Assembly (NCBI GenBank): GCA_026573805.1
Contig: JAIUSX010000184.1
Location: 8,866,001 to 8,930,000, forward strand
Reading direction: 5' to 3'
DNA: 64,000 nucleotides
From: Hesperophylax magnus
Taxonomy: Eukaryota; Arthropoda; Insecta; Trichoptera; Limnephilidae
The position numbers were made by a program, and so were the translations under genes. Under the pieces are notes generated by a model. The model did no database searches. It saw only the letters and a program-made list of their open reading frames with translations, and was not told the DNA's origin. Shown in pieces: positions 42,185 to 50,537 of this stretch (its first letter is position 1; every line of letters begins with the position of its first letter).

Positions 42185-43381
42185 TTAAAACCTCTTACGG
42201 TCTGGCTTCCCTGCTCTTTCCTTGGGCCGGAACCTACCTCGGGGAGGGAAAGCTTTAGCGGCTCTACGGGCTGGTTCCGGACCTCGACTCTCAGGGTGCT
42301 CCCTTCTCGCGATGGTTCTTCCCTGCTGTACTCTAGGACGAAAGGGCTGCGAGCTCTGCACAGTCACAGGTTTAACGGGTGGAGCTGGTCGCGAAGTGCT
42401 AGGCTGAGGAGCGAGGCACTTCTTCACTCCCCCCAACTTATCCAGCTGGGCCGACAGGAGGTTCGGGTCAAAGAGATATTCCGATGTGGGCGGAATCTTC
42501 CTTAAGGCATCTCGGACGTATCCGTCACTGATGCCTCGCAATGCCCCCTCTCGTCGATACTCAATGTGGCTAGCCCGTTTTCCGCAGACCATCTGCATGA
42601 TGTCTTTGGACACCTTCTGGGACTCAGACCCCGCCGCGAAGAGAGACTGCACCTTCTCGAAGAGAGTGGAAGTGCTCAGCTTCGTGCCTGGTTCCGCACT
42701 CCAGTTGACCAGCTCCTGCAAGGAGGCCTTCAGGAGATCAGCCTGCAGGGAAAGAGCATTGGTCAGGGAGCCGCAGAAGGAGTCCGTTGACGTACTGGCC
42801 GATTCCTCCTGAGCTAGGCGCTTCAATTCAGGGTTCAATGCCAACATTGAGAAGAGAGGGGTTGCGGCATACGACTTCTGGATCTCGAGGTAGCGGACAT
42901 TGTTCCAGTTGGCCGTCCCCAGATGCTGAAGGAGCTCCACTTTTTTCACCCTCCCTGGGTCGGCCGATGGTATCTTCGGCTGCTTTAGGTCAGTTGTCCA
43001 CTCCCTGAGATCCAAGTCACGAGACGGCTTATTCGGATGGACGAGTCCCATTCCCAAATCTCCTGCCAATTCCTCCCGAAGCGACGCAGGGGTGTCCAGG
43101 GAGATGCTGTCCTCGTCATCGTCATCCGAGGCGCCACGGACGGGAGCCTCCGAACGCTTTTCCAGCAGCAGACGCAACATTTCCTGCATCTGGGACATCT
43201 GCTGCGTTAATACGTCAATTCGCGGGTCGGCGGGAGCTAATTCACAAACCCTCTGCCTCTTGGCTTTGCCTTCGCCGTAGACCCTCGGACGCTTCCCCCG
43301 CGAATCCGTGTGAATCACCTTCATGACTTCCGCCCTCGAAAATTCGGCTTCCCCGCTCTCGGAACGTTCGGAATCCGACAT
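42185..43381 (-). CDS. DIRS ORF1 (gag-like)
   Basis: ATG at 43379-43381 (MSDSERSESGEAEFSRAEVM); the stop TAA is at 42185-42187. About 398 residues: an acidic/serine N-terminus, a basic nuclear-localisation-like stretch (RGKRPRVYGEGKAKRQR), a predicted helical segment (VLTQQMSQMQEMLRLLLEKR), and a conserved middle with FSMLALNPELKRLAQEE. The C-terminus is very basic (RRAAKAFPPRGRFRPKERAG). No zinc knuckle is present, as is usual for DIRS ORF1. It is likely the nucleic-acid-binding structural protein. The following RT frame overlaps its 3' end. Confidence 0.82.
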   Translation of the reverse strand: MSDSERSESGEAEFSRAEVMKVIHTDSRGKRPRVYGEGKAKRQRVCELAPADPRIDVLTQQMSQMQEMLRLLLEKRSEAPVRGASDDDDEDSISLDTPASLREELAGDLGMGLVHPNKPSRDLDLREWTTDLKQPKIPSADPGRVKKVELLQHLGTANWNNVRYLEIQKSYAATPLFSMLALNPELKRLAQEESASTSTDSFCGSLTNALSLQADLLKASLQELVNWSAEPGTKLSTSTLFEKVQSLFAAGSESQKVSKDIMQMVCGKRASHIEYRREGALRGISDGYVRDALRKIPPTSEYLFDPNLLSAQLDKLGGVKKCLAPQPSTSRPAPPVKPVTVQSSQPFRPRVQQGRTIARREHPESRGPEPARRAAKAFPPRGRFRPKERAGKPDRKRF

Positions 43382-43582
43382 AATCACGAAAATACAAAAA
43401 AAACACTAAACAAAAACACACGAAACTCTATAAATCGCAATTTTACGGAGTTCGAACAGTCACACTGTTAATAACCTCGAAAAAAATATGTAAATTTTGC
43501 GCAAATACTGAAAAACAGGTTATTTTACGGTATTTGATGTTTGTAAACAAACCAAACGTGTTTGACCTTCGCAAAATAAATG

Positions 43583-43773
43583 CTAATGAAGCTTGAAATT
43601 ATAGCGTCACTAGTGGCGTCCCACTACTGGCGCCGCCTCAAGGATGCATTTGGAACTAGCAGGTGACATTGGCGGGAGATTTAAACTAAGAATTACACAC
43701 GAAATTGGTAAGAAACGTCGATTTGGCTGCAAAATGGTAATGTTTATCTCACTTTATAGGTTTTAAATAAAGC
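43583..43773. repeat. DIRS inverted terminal repeat, right copy
   Basis: Begins CTAATGAAGCTTGAAATTAT and ends GGTTTTAAATAAAGC. It pairs with 38920-39110. The additional 14 bp to 43787 (CTATGCTACATAAT) are right-end specific and present in inverted form in the internal complementary region. Read from the minus strand, this end lies upstream of ORF1 and should carry the promoter. Confidence 0.93.
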
Positions 43774-43824
43774 CTATGCTACATAATCACTTTTTACGTA
43801 AAGACTGTGTCAAAAAATATTATA

Positions 43825-44976
43825 ATGAATACAAAGTGCATTATTTGCGAAAAAGACATTGACACTCCATCGGACTTCATAAGCTGTAGTGTCTGTGAAA
43901 AAAGCTACCACCTTGGCTGTGCTGACATTACTGAAACGACACGCCGTAGTGCAAGGAGTTTGCAGTGGAAATGCAAAAAATGTATTAAAAATTATAAAAA
44001 TATCAAATCAAAACAGGCGAATAATGAAATAACATTGAACAACGAAAAAGAACCGCCATCTATCGCCATACAAGCAAAACAGTTTTCTCAAGCGCCAAAA
44101 CCTGAACTCGCAATTCAAACAAACACAGAAAGCTTACCAACCTCAAATATAGATGGAGCTAATGGTCCATTAACCTCACAACTATTTTTAAATGAGCTCA
44201 CTGAATTCAAATCAACCATAATGAAATTCGTGGAAGACAAATTTGATTCATATGTAAATAAATATGAAGCTCTCATGTCACAAAATATCGAATTAATAAA
44301 AACTATCCAATTTATGGCAGATCAACAAGAAGACTTAAAAAAACGGATAAATACTATCGAAAAAGCACAAGAAATAGTCAATGATGAATTAACTGCACAA
44401 AAAAATCATAATAATATACTACTCAATACTATTTCTAAGCAAGAGGATAAAATTGATAAATTGGAGTATTTAAGCCAAATCTGTAACATCGAGATAAGAG
44501 GTGTCCCGGAGTCAAACATTGAAAATAATGCAGAAGTTCTCAAAAAAATCTGTAATATCATCAACTACGAAAATAGCGACGTGCATTCTGTAATAACAAA
44601 AATAAACAGGATTGGACCGAAGTTCTCCGACAAAAATCCAAGATCTATCGTGGCGACATTCAATACCATAACATCGCGGGACGAGTTCCTATCCAAATTC
44701 AAATCTTACAAGAAATCCACTACTAATGTAACAAACCAAATAAATACAAGGGACCTAGGATTATCGCAAACCGCCAATCACATTTATATATCCGACCAAT
44801 TAACTCAGAAAGGAAAATTTTTGCTATCACAAACAAAAAAATTTGCTAGAGACCATAATTATAAACATGCTTGGTCCAGAGGAGGGCGCATTCTTTTGAG
44901 GAAATCTGATACATCCAAGACAATTCCAATAAATAATATTGCTGATTTGGACCGTGAAAAACGTCAATTACTGTGA
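43825..44976 (+). CDS. LINE ORF1: PHD-type zinc finger, coiled coil, RRM/FP-like C-terminal domain
   Basis: ATG at 43825 chosen over the upstream GTG at 43807. The N-terminus MNTKCIICEKDIDTPSDFIS then CSVCEKSYHLGC...WKCKKC gives a C2-C2-HC-C2 arrangement like a PHD finger. A polar linker follows, then a long coiled coil (about residues 135-220, for example EDLKKRINTIEKAQEIV and KQEDKIDKLEYL). The C-terminal domain begins NIEIRGVPES and includes INRIGPKFS and RSIVATFNT, resembling the nucleic-acid-binding domain of LINE ORF1 proteins and the related FP-type domain. It probably packages element RNA into a trimeric or multimeric particle. The stop is 3 nt before the next frame. Confidence 0.85.
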   Translation: MNTKCIICEKDIDTPSDFISCSVCEKSYHLGCADITETTRRSARSLQWKCKKCIKNYKNIKSKQANNEITLNNEKEPPSIAIQAKQFSQAPKPELAIQTNTESLPTSNIDGANGPLTSQLFLNELTEFKSTIMKFVEDKFDSYVNKYEALMSQNIELIKTIQFMADQQEDLKKRINTIEKAQEIVNDELTAQKNHNNILLNTISKQEDKIDKLEYLSQICNIEIRGVPESNIENNAEVLKKICNIINYENSDVHSVITKINRIGPKFSDKNPRSIVATFNTITSRDEFLSKFKSYKKSTTNVTNQINTRDLGLSQTANHIYISDQLTQKGKFLLSQTKKFARDHNYKHAWSRGGRILLRKSDTSKTIPINNIADLDREKRQLL

Positions 44977-44979
44977 CTA

Positions 44980-46128
44980 ATGATACAAATTACTGTGCTG
45001 CTATACCACTCCACTATATTAGACATTAATGTTCGTTTTATAATATGTTTTTATCCGTTATTCAATAATAGTCAATATGTATTCTCACTTTCCCTATTGG
45101 CTACTTTCGACAAGAAAAAACATACTCAATATAATGTACTCGCTCTCTACCTAATATTATTATTATCTAGATCGAAAGTTTTTTATTTTCGTTTTATGAG
45201 TCATAACACTGCCATGATATTGTACACGAGATTTAAATTATTCTTCTATTATCTATTAAGTATATACATTAATGTTTGCTTTATAATATGCTTTTATCCA
45301 ATATTTTATAACACTACATATGTTTTCTTACTTTCCCTATTAGCTACTTTCAAAAAGAAAACACATATTCAATATAATGTACTCGCTCTATACCTAATAT
45401 TATTATTAACTAGATCGACTGTTTTTTATTTTTGTTTTATAAGTCATAACACCACCACGATATTGTACACGGGATTTAAATTATTCTTCTATAATCCATC
45501 AAGTATATACATTGATGTTTGTTTTATAATATGCTTTTATTCACTATTTTATAACACTATATATGTATTCTTACTTTCCCTATTAGCTACATTCGACAAG
45601 AAAACATATACTCAAAATAATGTACTCTCTCTCTATTTATCATTATTATTATTATCTAGATCGACTGTTTTTTACTTTTGTTTTATGAGTCATAACACCA
45701 CCATGATATTGTACACGAGATATAAATTATTCTCCTCTCATCTATCAACTATTTACAGTAATGTTTACTTTATAATATGCTTTTATCTGTTATTTTATAA
45801 CACTCAATATGTATTCTTACTTTCCCTATTGGCTACTTTCGACTTATTAACTTTCGACAAGATAACACAAACTCAAAATAATGTACTCTCTCACTACTTA
45901 TCATTATTATTATTATTTAGATCGACTGTTTCTTCTTTTTGTTCTATGAGTCTTACCACCACCATGATATTGTACACTAGATATAATTTATTCTTCTCTC
46001 ATCTCTCAAGTATTTACACTAATGTTTGTTTTATAATATGCTCAAACTCCCGCCATGCAAGTATAAATACAGGCCTAATACTCAGTGATCTTATGACAGC
46101 ACCTCCTAATAATTCTAAATTAAAATGA
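44980..46128 (+). CDS. Novel tandem-repeat hydrophobic ORF between LINE ORF1 and ORF2
   Basis: A 382-codon frame from ATG 44980 (3 nt after the ORF1 stop) to TGA 46126-46128, overlapping the ORF2 ATG at 46125. It consists of four tandem units of 81, 81, 82 and 87 codons plus a short fifth. Each runs NV(C/R)FIICFY..LFYNT.YV, FLLSLLATFDKK, NVL.LYL.LLL.RSTVFYF and MSHNTTMILYTR.KLFF. Length differences are multiples of three, and no other frame is open here. The composition (Phe, Leu, Tyr, Ile, with few charges) would give many membrane-spanning segments if translated. No known family is recognised. It may be a real accessory protein or a spacer satellite with a fortuitous frame. Confidence 0.55.
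   Translation: MIQITVLLYHSTILDINVRFIICFYPLFNNSQYVFSLSLLATFDKKKHTQYNVLALYLILLLSRSKVFYFRFMSHNTAMILYTRFKLFFYYLLSIYINVCFIICFYPIFYNTTYVFLLSLLATFKKKTHIQYNVLALYLILLLTRSTVFYFCFISHNTTTILYTGFKLFFYNPSSIYIDVCFIICFYSLFYNTIYVFLLSLLATFDKKTYTQNNVLSLYLSLLLLSRSTVFYFCFMSHNTTMILYTRYKLFSSHLSTIYSNVYFIICFYLLFYNTQYVFLLSLLATFDLLTFDKITQTQNNVLSHYLSLLLLFRSTVSSFCSMSLTTTMILYTRYNLFFSHLSSIYTNVCFIICSNSRHASINTGLILSDLMTAPPNNSKLK
45028..46044 (+). repeat. ~245-bp tandem array, 4.1 units, inside the LINE
   Basis: Units start at 45028, 45271, 45514, 45760 and (partial) 46021. Each begins (A/G)ATGTT(T/C)G(T/C)TTTATAATATG. Adjacent units differ by scattered substitutions. Unit 4 has gained 15 bp, a local duplication that adds TTATTAACTTTCGAC, and units 3 and 4 have one extra TTA codon. 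The array fills almost the entire gap between ORF1 and ORF2. Confidence 0.92.
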
Positions 46129-49109
46129 TCTTAAACGCTTACTCGGAGTTAGATAATATTGGGGACCCAAATACGGAAATTATCCTAGAAGGTACTGATG
46201 AACTCAAAGAATTTAACTGGAGAAATAATAAATTTAATATTGTACATCAGAATATCCGCACAATGGAAAATCTTGACGATTTTCTTCTATTCTTAGATAA
46301 TACTAAGATGACTGTGAGATTTCATATAATAATACTGTCGGAATGCAGATTGAATGATTCATATCTCGCAAAACAAATTACAGGTTATCATGAATACCAC
46401 ACAACACAACATTTGAATCAAAACAGTGGAGTGGTAGCCTACATTAGCGATGATATTCACTCTCAAGTTGAAGAAATTCATATCAGTCAATCAAACTGTC
46501 TAAAAATAGTAATTAATGGACATCTATGTATTTTAGCCATTTACAGATCACCATCATTCACTGACATTCATGAATTTCTGGATAATCTCGTATCTGAACT
46601 TAAAAAATGTAGTGAATTCAAACAACAAATAGTAATGGGGGATATAAACATCAACACCTACGGAAATATACACAGACAATGTCACGATTACCTATGCGCC
46701 ATGGCAGAAAACAACTTCGCATTAAATATTAAAGCTCCTACCAGGATTCAAGGTAATAGCAGGTCATGTTTAGACCACATAAATACCAGAAATATTACGG
46801 ACTCCACCGCATTTATTATCCACAATACAATAACCGATCACTACACAACCGCAATAAGCATTCCGGACACATCCCATAAAAACCAAGTAAAAACTAACCA
46901 CTGTATATCAACTATCTGTTATGAGGGACTAATTAAAGATCTGAATGGTGAAACATGGCAAGATTTGTGTGAAGTGACTGAAGTTAACAGTGCATTCAAT
47001 TTATTTATTAGCAAAATCGACAAGTACATAACTAAAAATTCAACAAATAATCTCACTGCACATAAAAAAAAACAACTTACTCCTTGGATCAGCAGGGGTA
47101 TTGTAAAAGCCATACACAAAAGAAATCACTTACACAGACTGGCGACAAAAGACCCACAGGATACTCTCAAACAACAGATTTACCGTAGGTACCGTAACAT
47201 TTGTAAAAATGTTATGCGTAACGCTAAAGAACGGTACTATAAGCAACAACTCGACCGAGATACATCTAGCAAAAATATGTGGAAAATCGTTAAACAAATT
47301 ACATACACTAAACATAAAACTGAACTCAATATTAACGAATTACAAATTGGGAATACATCCATCATTGATTCGGACATAATTGCGTGCCACACAAACCAAT
47401 ACTTTACGATGGTTGGGTCTAAGCTTGCAGAAAACATCTTAAGTGTCACCAAGGAAACCGAAGACTCACTGGCATTGTCAATAGAATCAAAACAAAATCC
47501 TTTTTCATTTAAACTCACACCTACGACAAACGAAGAGGTTTTAAAAATCATTGACAGTCTTAACACTACACACTCTAAAGGTCCTGACAATCTAAACACA
47601 TTTATACTTAAAATCATTAAACACAATGTAGCAACGCCTCTATCGAACATTATCAATAAAAGCTTTTCCTCTGGGATTTTCCCCGATCATCTTAAAAAAT
47701 CTATAGTAGTACCAATCCACAAAAGTGGACCCAAAAACCAAGTTAACAATTATAGACCAATATCTCTGTTGAGCGCTATCTCAAAAATTATTGAAAAAAT
47801 CTTTAAAAATAGATTAAGTAATTACATAGAGAACAGAAAACTTTTAAGCAAAAATCAGTTCGGCTTTCGATCAGGGAGAGGTACGGATGACGCCATAGCA
47901 CAACTCACAGAACATATTTCTAATAATATAGATCGTGGAAAGAAAAACATCGCAATATTCTTAGACCTAGCCAAAGCTTTTGACACAATTTCTCACAAAA
48001 TACTCCTCAAAAGACTACAAAATATTGGAATTGTAGGTATGCCATACGAATGGCTAAAGAGTTACCTAGCAGGTAGAAGCCAGCAACTCAAAACTGGTAA
48101 AACTTTGAGTAACTCACTAGGCACTAACTTTGGTGTACCACAAGGAAGCACATTGGGACCCCTTCTATTTATAATCTATATCAATGAGTTGTGCGAGCTA
48201 CCAATCGGTGGTAAAATTATTACATTCGCAGACGATACGGTAGCTATCTTTGAAGGAGATGACTGGACTGACACACACAAACTTGCTGAAAGTGGAATTA
48301 ATATGATAAAACAATGGCTCAACAAAAATCTACTAACACTGAACACTTCTAAAACCAAATACATGAGATTCAGCTCAACCATAAAGGGACAACCTAGTAC
48401 AACACACACAATTAAAATACATAATCATGACTGTAACTCCTATAATACTGAACCTCACTGCAATTGTGAAGATCTTGAATGTGTGAAAAACATCAAGTAC
48501 CTAGGTGTTATAATAGACAATCATCTTAAGTGGAATTATCACATTGACAATCTTACAACTAGGGTAAGAAAACTTACTCACATTTTCTTTGCAGTGCGAA
48601 ACATAATTAGACAAGTAGATCTTAGAAAAATATATTTCGGACTGTGTAACCCCCTCTTAATGTATGGTTGCATTGGCTGGGGAGCATCAGGAAGATCAAT
48701 TCTAGATCCGCTTATGAAGGCTCAGAAATCAATAATTAAAGTCATAATGCGCAAACCATATAGGTTCTCTAGCGATGAGCTCTTTAAACAATTTAATGTA
48801 CTTGATGTACGTCAAAATTATATAAAAAAGGTTATTATCCATGTACATAAAAATCTAGACAATATTAATAAAATTGACCATAAACACATCACAAGAAGCC
48901 ACACCAGAAATGACCTTATGATCCCAACGAGCAATACGGCAAAATACCAAAAGACACACACATACTTGGGACCTAAATTGTACAACAAAATCCCCCCTGA
49001 ATTAAACATTAAAACTTGTAATATTTCATACATAGGCCCAATAATAACTAAATGGTTGATTGGACTGGGCAGAGGAGAATCTGAAAAAATGTTAAAAAAC
49101 GTCACGTAA
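46125..49109 (+). CDS. LINE ORF2: AP-endonuclease and reverse transcriptase, intact
   Basis: ATG at 46125 inside the ATGA overlap; 994 residues. The AP-endonuclease (about residues 30-250) shows FNIVHQNIRTM, IILSECRLND, LAIYRSPSF, IVMGDININ, SCLDHINTRN and ITDHYTTAIS, all the usual catalytic boxes. The RT (about 480-770) shows NYRPISLLSAISKIIEKI, NQFGFRSGRGTDDAI, IFLDLAKAFDTISH, GVPQGSTLGPLLFIIY and ITFADDTVAIF. A Cys-rich patch (HDCNSYNTEPHCNCEDLEC) lies near residue 775, and the C-terminal tail reads LRKIYFGLCNPLLMYGCIGW. There is no RNase H. It nicks target DNA and primes reverse transcription of element RNA. The frame is uninterrupted and looks competent. Confidence 0.92.
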   Translation: MILNAYSELDNIGDPNTEIILEGTDELKEFNWRNNKFNIVHQNIRTMENLDDFLLFLDNTKMTVRFHIIILSECRLNDSYLAKQITGYHEYHTTQHLNQNSGVVAYISDDIHSQVEEIHISQSNCLKIVINGHLCILAIYRSPSFTDIHEFLDNLVSELKKCSEFKQQIVMGDININTYGNIHRQCHDYLCAMAENNFALNIKAPTRIQGNSRSCLDHINTRNITDSTAFIIHNTITDHYTTAISIPDTSHKNQVKTNHCISTICYEGLIKDLNGETWQDLCEVTEVNSAFNLFISKIDKYITKNSTNNLTAHKKKQLTPWISRGIVKAIHKRNHLHRLATKDPQDTLKQQIYRRYRNICKNVMRNAKERYYKQQLDRDTSSKNMWKIVKQITYTKHKTELNINELQIGNTSIIDSDIIACHTNQYFTMVGSKLAENILSVTKETEDSLALSIESKQNPFSFKLTPTTNEEVLKIIDSLNTTHSKGPDNLNTFILKIIKHNVATPLSNIINKSFSSGIFPDHLKKSIVVPIHKSGPKNQVNNYRPISLLSAISKIIEKIFKNRLSNYIENRKLLSKNQFGFRSGRGTDDAIAQLTEHISNNIDRGKKNIAIFLDLAKAFDTISHKILLKRLQNIGIVGMPYEWLKSYLAGRSQQLKTGKTLSNSLGTNFGVPQGSTLGPLLFIIYINELCELPIGGKIITFADDTVAIFEGDDWTDTHKLAESGINMIKQWLNKNLLTLNTSKTKYMRFSSTIKGQPSTTHTIKIHNHDCNSYNTEPHCNCEDLECVKNIKYLGVIIDNHLKWNYHIDNLTTRVRKLTHIFFAVRNIIRQVDLRKIYFGLCNPLLMYGCIGWGASGRSILDPLMKAQKSIIKVIMRKPYRFSSDELFKQFNVLDVRQNYIKKVIIHVHKNLDNINKIDHKHITRSHTRNDLMIPTSNTAKYQKTHTYLGPKLYNKIPPELNIKTCNISYIGPIITKWLIGLGRGESEKMLKNVT

Positions 49110-49487
49110 TAAATAGACATAGACTAATCACACACTATATATATCTTCCATTATTCTAATTATTGTTCATACACAATTGAAACATACACAACAGCTCAAG
49201 TTCGACTCTATCATAAGATTGTAACGATTAAACATCACAAATTAAAACATTAATGAGATATATTATAGACATAGACAAATCACACACTTACTTTCACATA
49301 TTTTTTGGTTTCTTGGAACGGGCAATTTGCCTAGTTAGGAACCAATAATTTCGACCTGATAAGGTACAATAATCAATAATCACAAAATATTTTAATTATA
49401 TCTTGTATCATATTGTACTGTGTGTAAATTTAAATGAATAAATTTAAATGAATAAATAAATAAATAAAAAAAAAATAAAAAAAAATC
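49110..49487 (+). other. LINE 3' UTR and tail
   Basis: About 320 bp of non-coding sequence followed by TTTAAATGAATAAATTTAAA, (AATA)n and A-runs ending near 49487. AATAAA-like hexamers occur in the tail. This is the expected recognition region for ORF2. Confidence 0.7.
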
Positions 49488-49746
49488 TGAATCAGCAAAC
49501 GGTGAAAGGATTCACGACAATTTGCACAGCTTTTCAGTCTGGAATTTCTAGGTCAATGCAACTTCCCGTTATGACTTACGGCACTTTCAAATATCCATTT
49601 AGATTTTAGATGTTACAAATAAAATAATACGCCGTGTTGTGCATTTGTTTACGTATTGTAAATCGGGCAAAAAAACAATCAAACCGAATGTTTCAATGGT
49701 CGCAAAATGGGAAGGATAAAACCAGACAATACAAAATCTATATATA
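49488..49746. repeat. Interspersed repeat D and flank of the Ty3 insertion
   Basis: 49515-49635 resembles 32925-33065 (GGAATTTCTAGGTCAATGCA, CACTTTCAAATATCCATT). It runs up to the left LTR. With 55015-55254 it may form one older element (Helitron-like) that was split by the LTR retrotransposon. Confidence 0.4.
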
Positions 49747-50256
49747 TGTGGTTATCGTGGTGTATAAATGAAAAGATCTCTCACTCAGGTATAACGTTTA
49801 TTGATAAGTTGTCAGCTGATTTTAAAATCACAATATTTCACGTTTGGTACGTACAAAGGAATGCGCGCGAACTAAGCCGTAGTAAATCGTAGGTACAGCC
49901 GAACGATAGTAGTTACTGAACACTGATAATATGCTCGCTGCGTCGGGCCTATTTATACTAGACGGCCGACGGTAGCAGTGGGTAGATAGATGGCAACTAA
50001 ATTGAAGACACTCGCTCGATCTGGATCATTCGCGAACTTTCGATGGCTTGGCAATTATGCCTAGGCGGCAGACTCGTTCCTTCTGGCGAGTTCTCGTAAT
50101 GTGTAAGACTGATAGCGTCATAGTATTGTCGCGAGTAGATAGAGTACGTAGATTACTTTGTTTACGATTTAACGAGCAAGTAGCAAGTAGGTACCTACCT
50201 AAGTAGCAAGTAGCAGTTTATTATTAATTATTTAATCTGGATAATTCGACGCCACA
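49747..50256 (-). repeat. 3' LTR of the Ty3-type element
   Basis: 510 bp, TGTGGTTATCGTGG ... AATTCGACGCCACA, reading the same as 54505-55014. A minus-strand AATAAA (plus TTTATT at 49797-49802) may serve as the polyadenylation signal. Confidence 0.95.
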
Positions 50257-50270
50257 GACACCCCCTTCCC
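50257..50270 (-). promoter_or_regulatory. Polypurine tract
   Basis: On the minus strand GGGAAGGGGGTGTC directly abuts the 3' LTR. Such purine runs survive RNase H digestion and prime plus-strand DNA synthesis. Confidence 0.8.
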
Positions 50271-50537
50271 AGCAGCTTGGCTGAGGGCTGCGATAGAAGA
50301 AATAGCTCGGAAACGAACGTCTTTTAAATTGTGACACTTCATAAAAAAAAAAAAAATTTTGCAAAACACATGTTCACAACACAGGCTAAAGATTCACTCA
50401 GATAACCATGGTGGCACTACTATCCGCGCTTGTGCGGAGATGGTCTGGTGCGTGATGCTCCGTGATGCCTTAACTGATCACTACAGCACTCCTCGTCATC
50501 AAGAAGCGTTGGATTGCGTTTAGGGTTAAACGTGCAT
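50271..50537 (-). other. Ty3 element segment between pol and the polypurine tract
   Basis: About 270 bp without an open frame; no env-like gene. It includes an A/T homopolymer near 50343-50358. Confidence 0.7.

Larger units (their letters stand above)
38875..43787 (-). mobile_element. Complete DIRS-type tyrosine-recombinase retrotransposon
   Basis: A 4.9-kb element on the minus strand with three long overlapping frames (gag-like, RT-RNase H-methylase-like, tyrosine recombinase). It has 191-bp inverted terminal repeats (38920-39110 and 43583-43773, identical as read) and an internal complementary region (39135-39233). That region spells the right-end/left-end circle junction sharing AAT. DIRS elements replicate through a circular DNA intermediate and integrate by tyrosine recombinase, so no target duplication is expected and none is seen. 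It has no integrase and no LTRs. It sits inside the 5' UTR of a LINE in an intron of the DENND2-like gene. All three frames are open, so it may be competent or recently so. Confidence 0.93.
43788..49487 (+). mobile_element. CR1-like LINE with three ORFs
   Basis: The plus-strand element contains ORF1 (43825-44976), an extra repeat-built frame (44980-46128) and ORF2 (46125-49109). A ~320-bp 3' UTR and an AAATGAATAAAT/(A)n-rich tail at about 49428-49487 follow. Its 5' UTR is probably 38650-38874, displaced by the DIRS insertion. The ORFs are packed end to end: a 3-nt gap, then a 4-nt ATGA overlap. No stops or frameshifts disrupt ORF1 or ORF2, so this is a recent copy. RT motifs place it in the CR1/Jockey superfamily; the exact clade is uncertain. 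Confidence 0.85.

Noticed and set aside
42222..43280. Several plus-strand frames opposite the DIRS gag
   Set aside because: Antisense shadows of a GC-rich real gene; no known domain.
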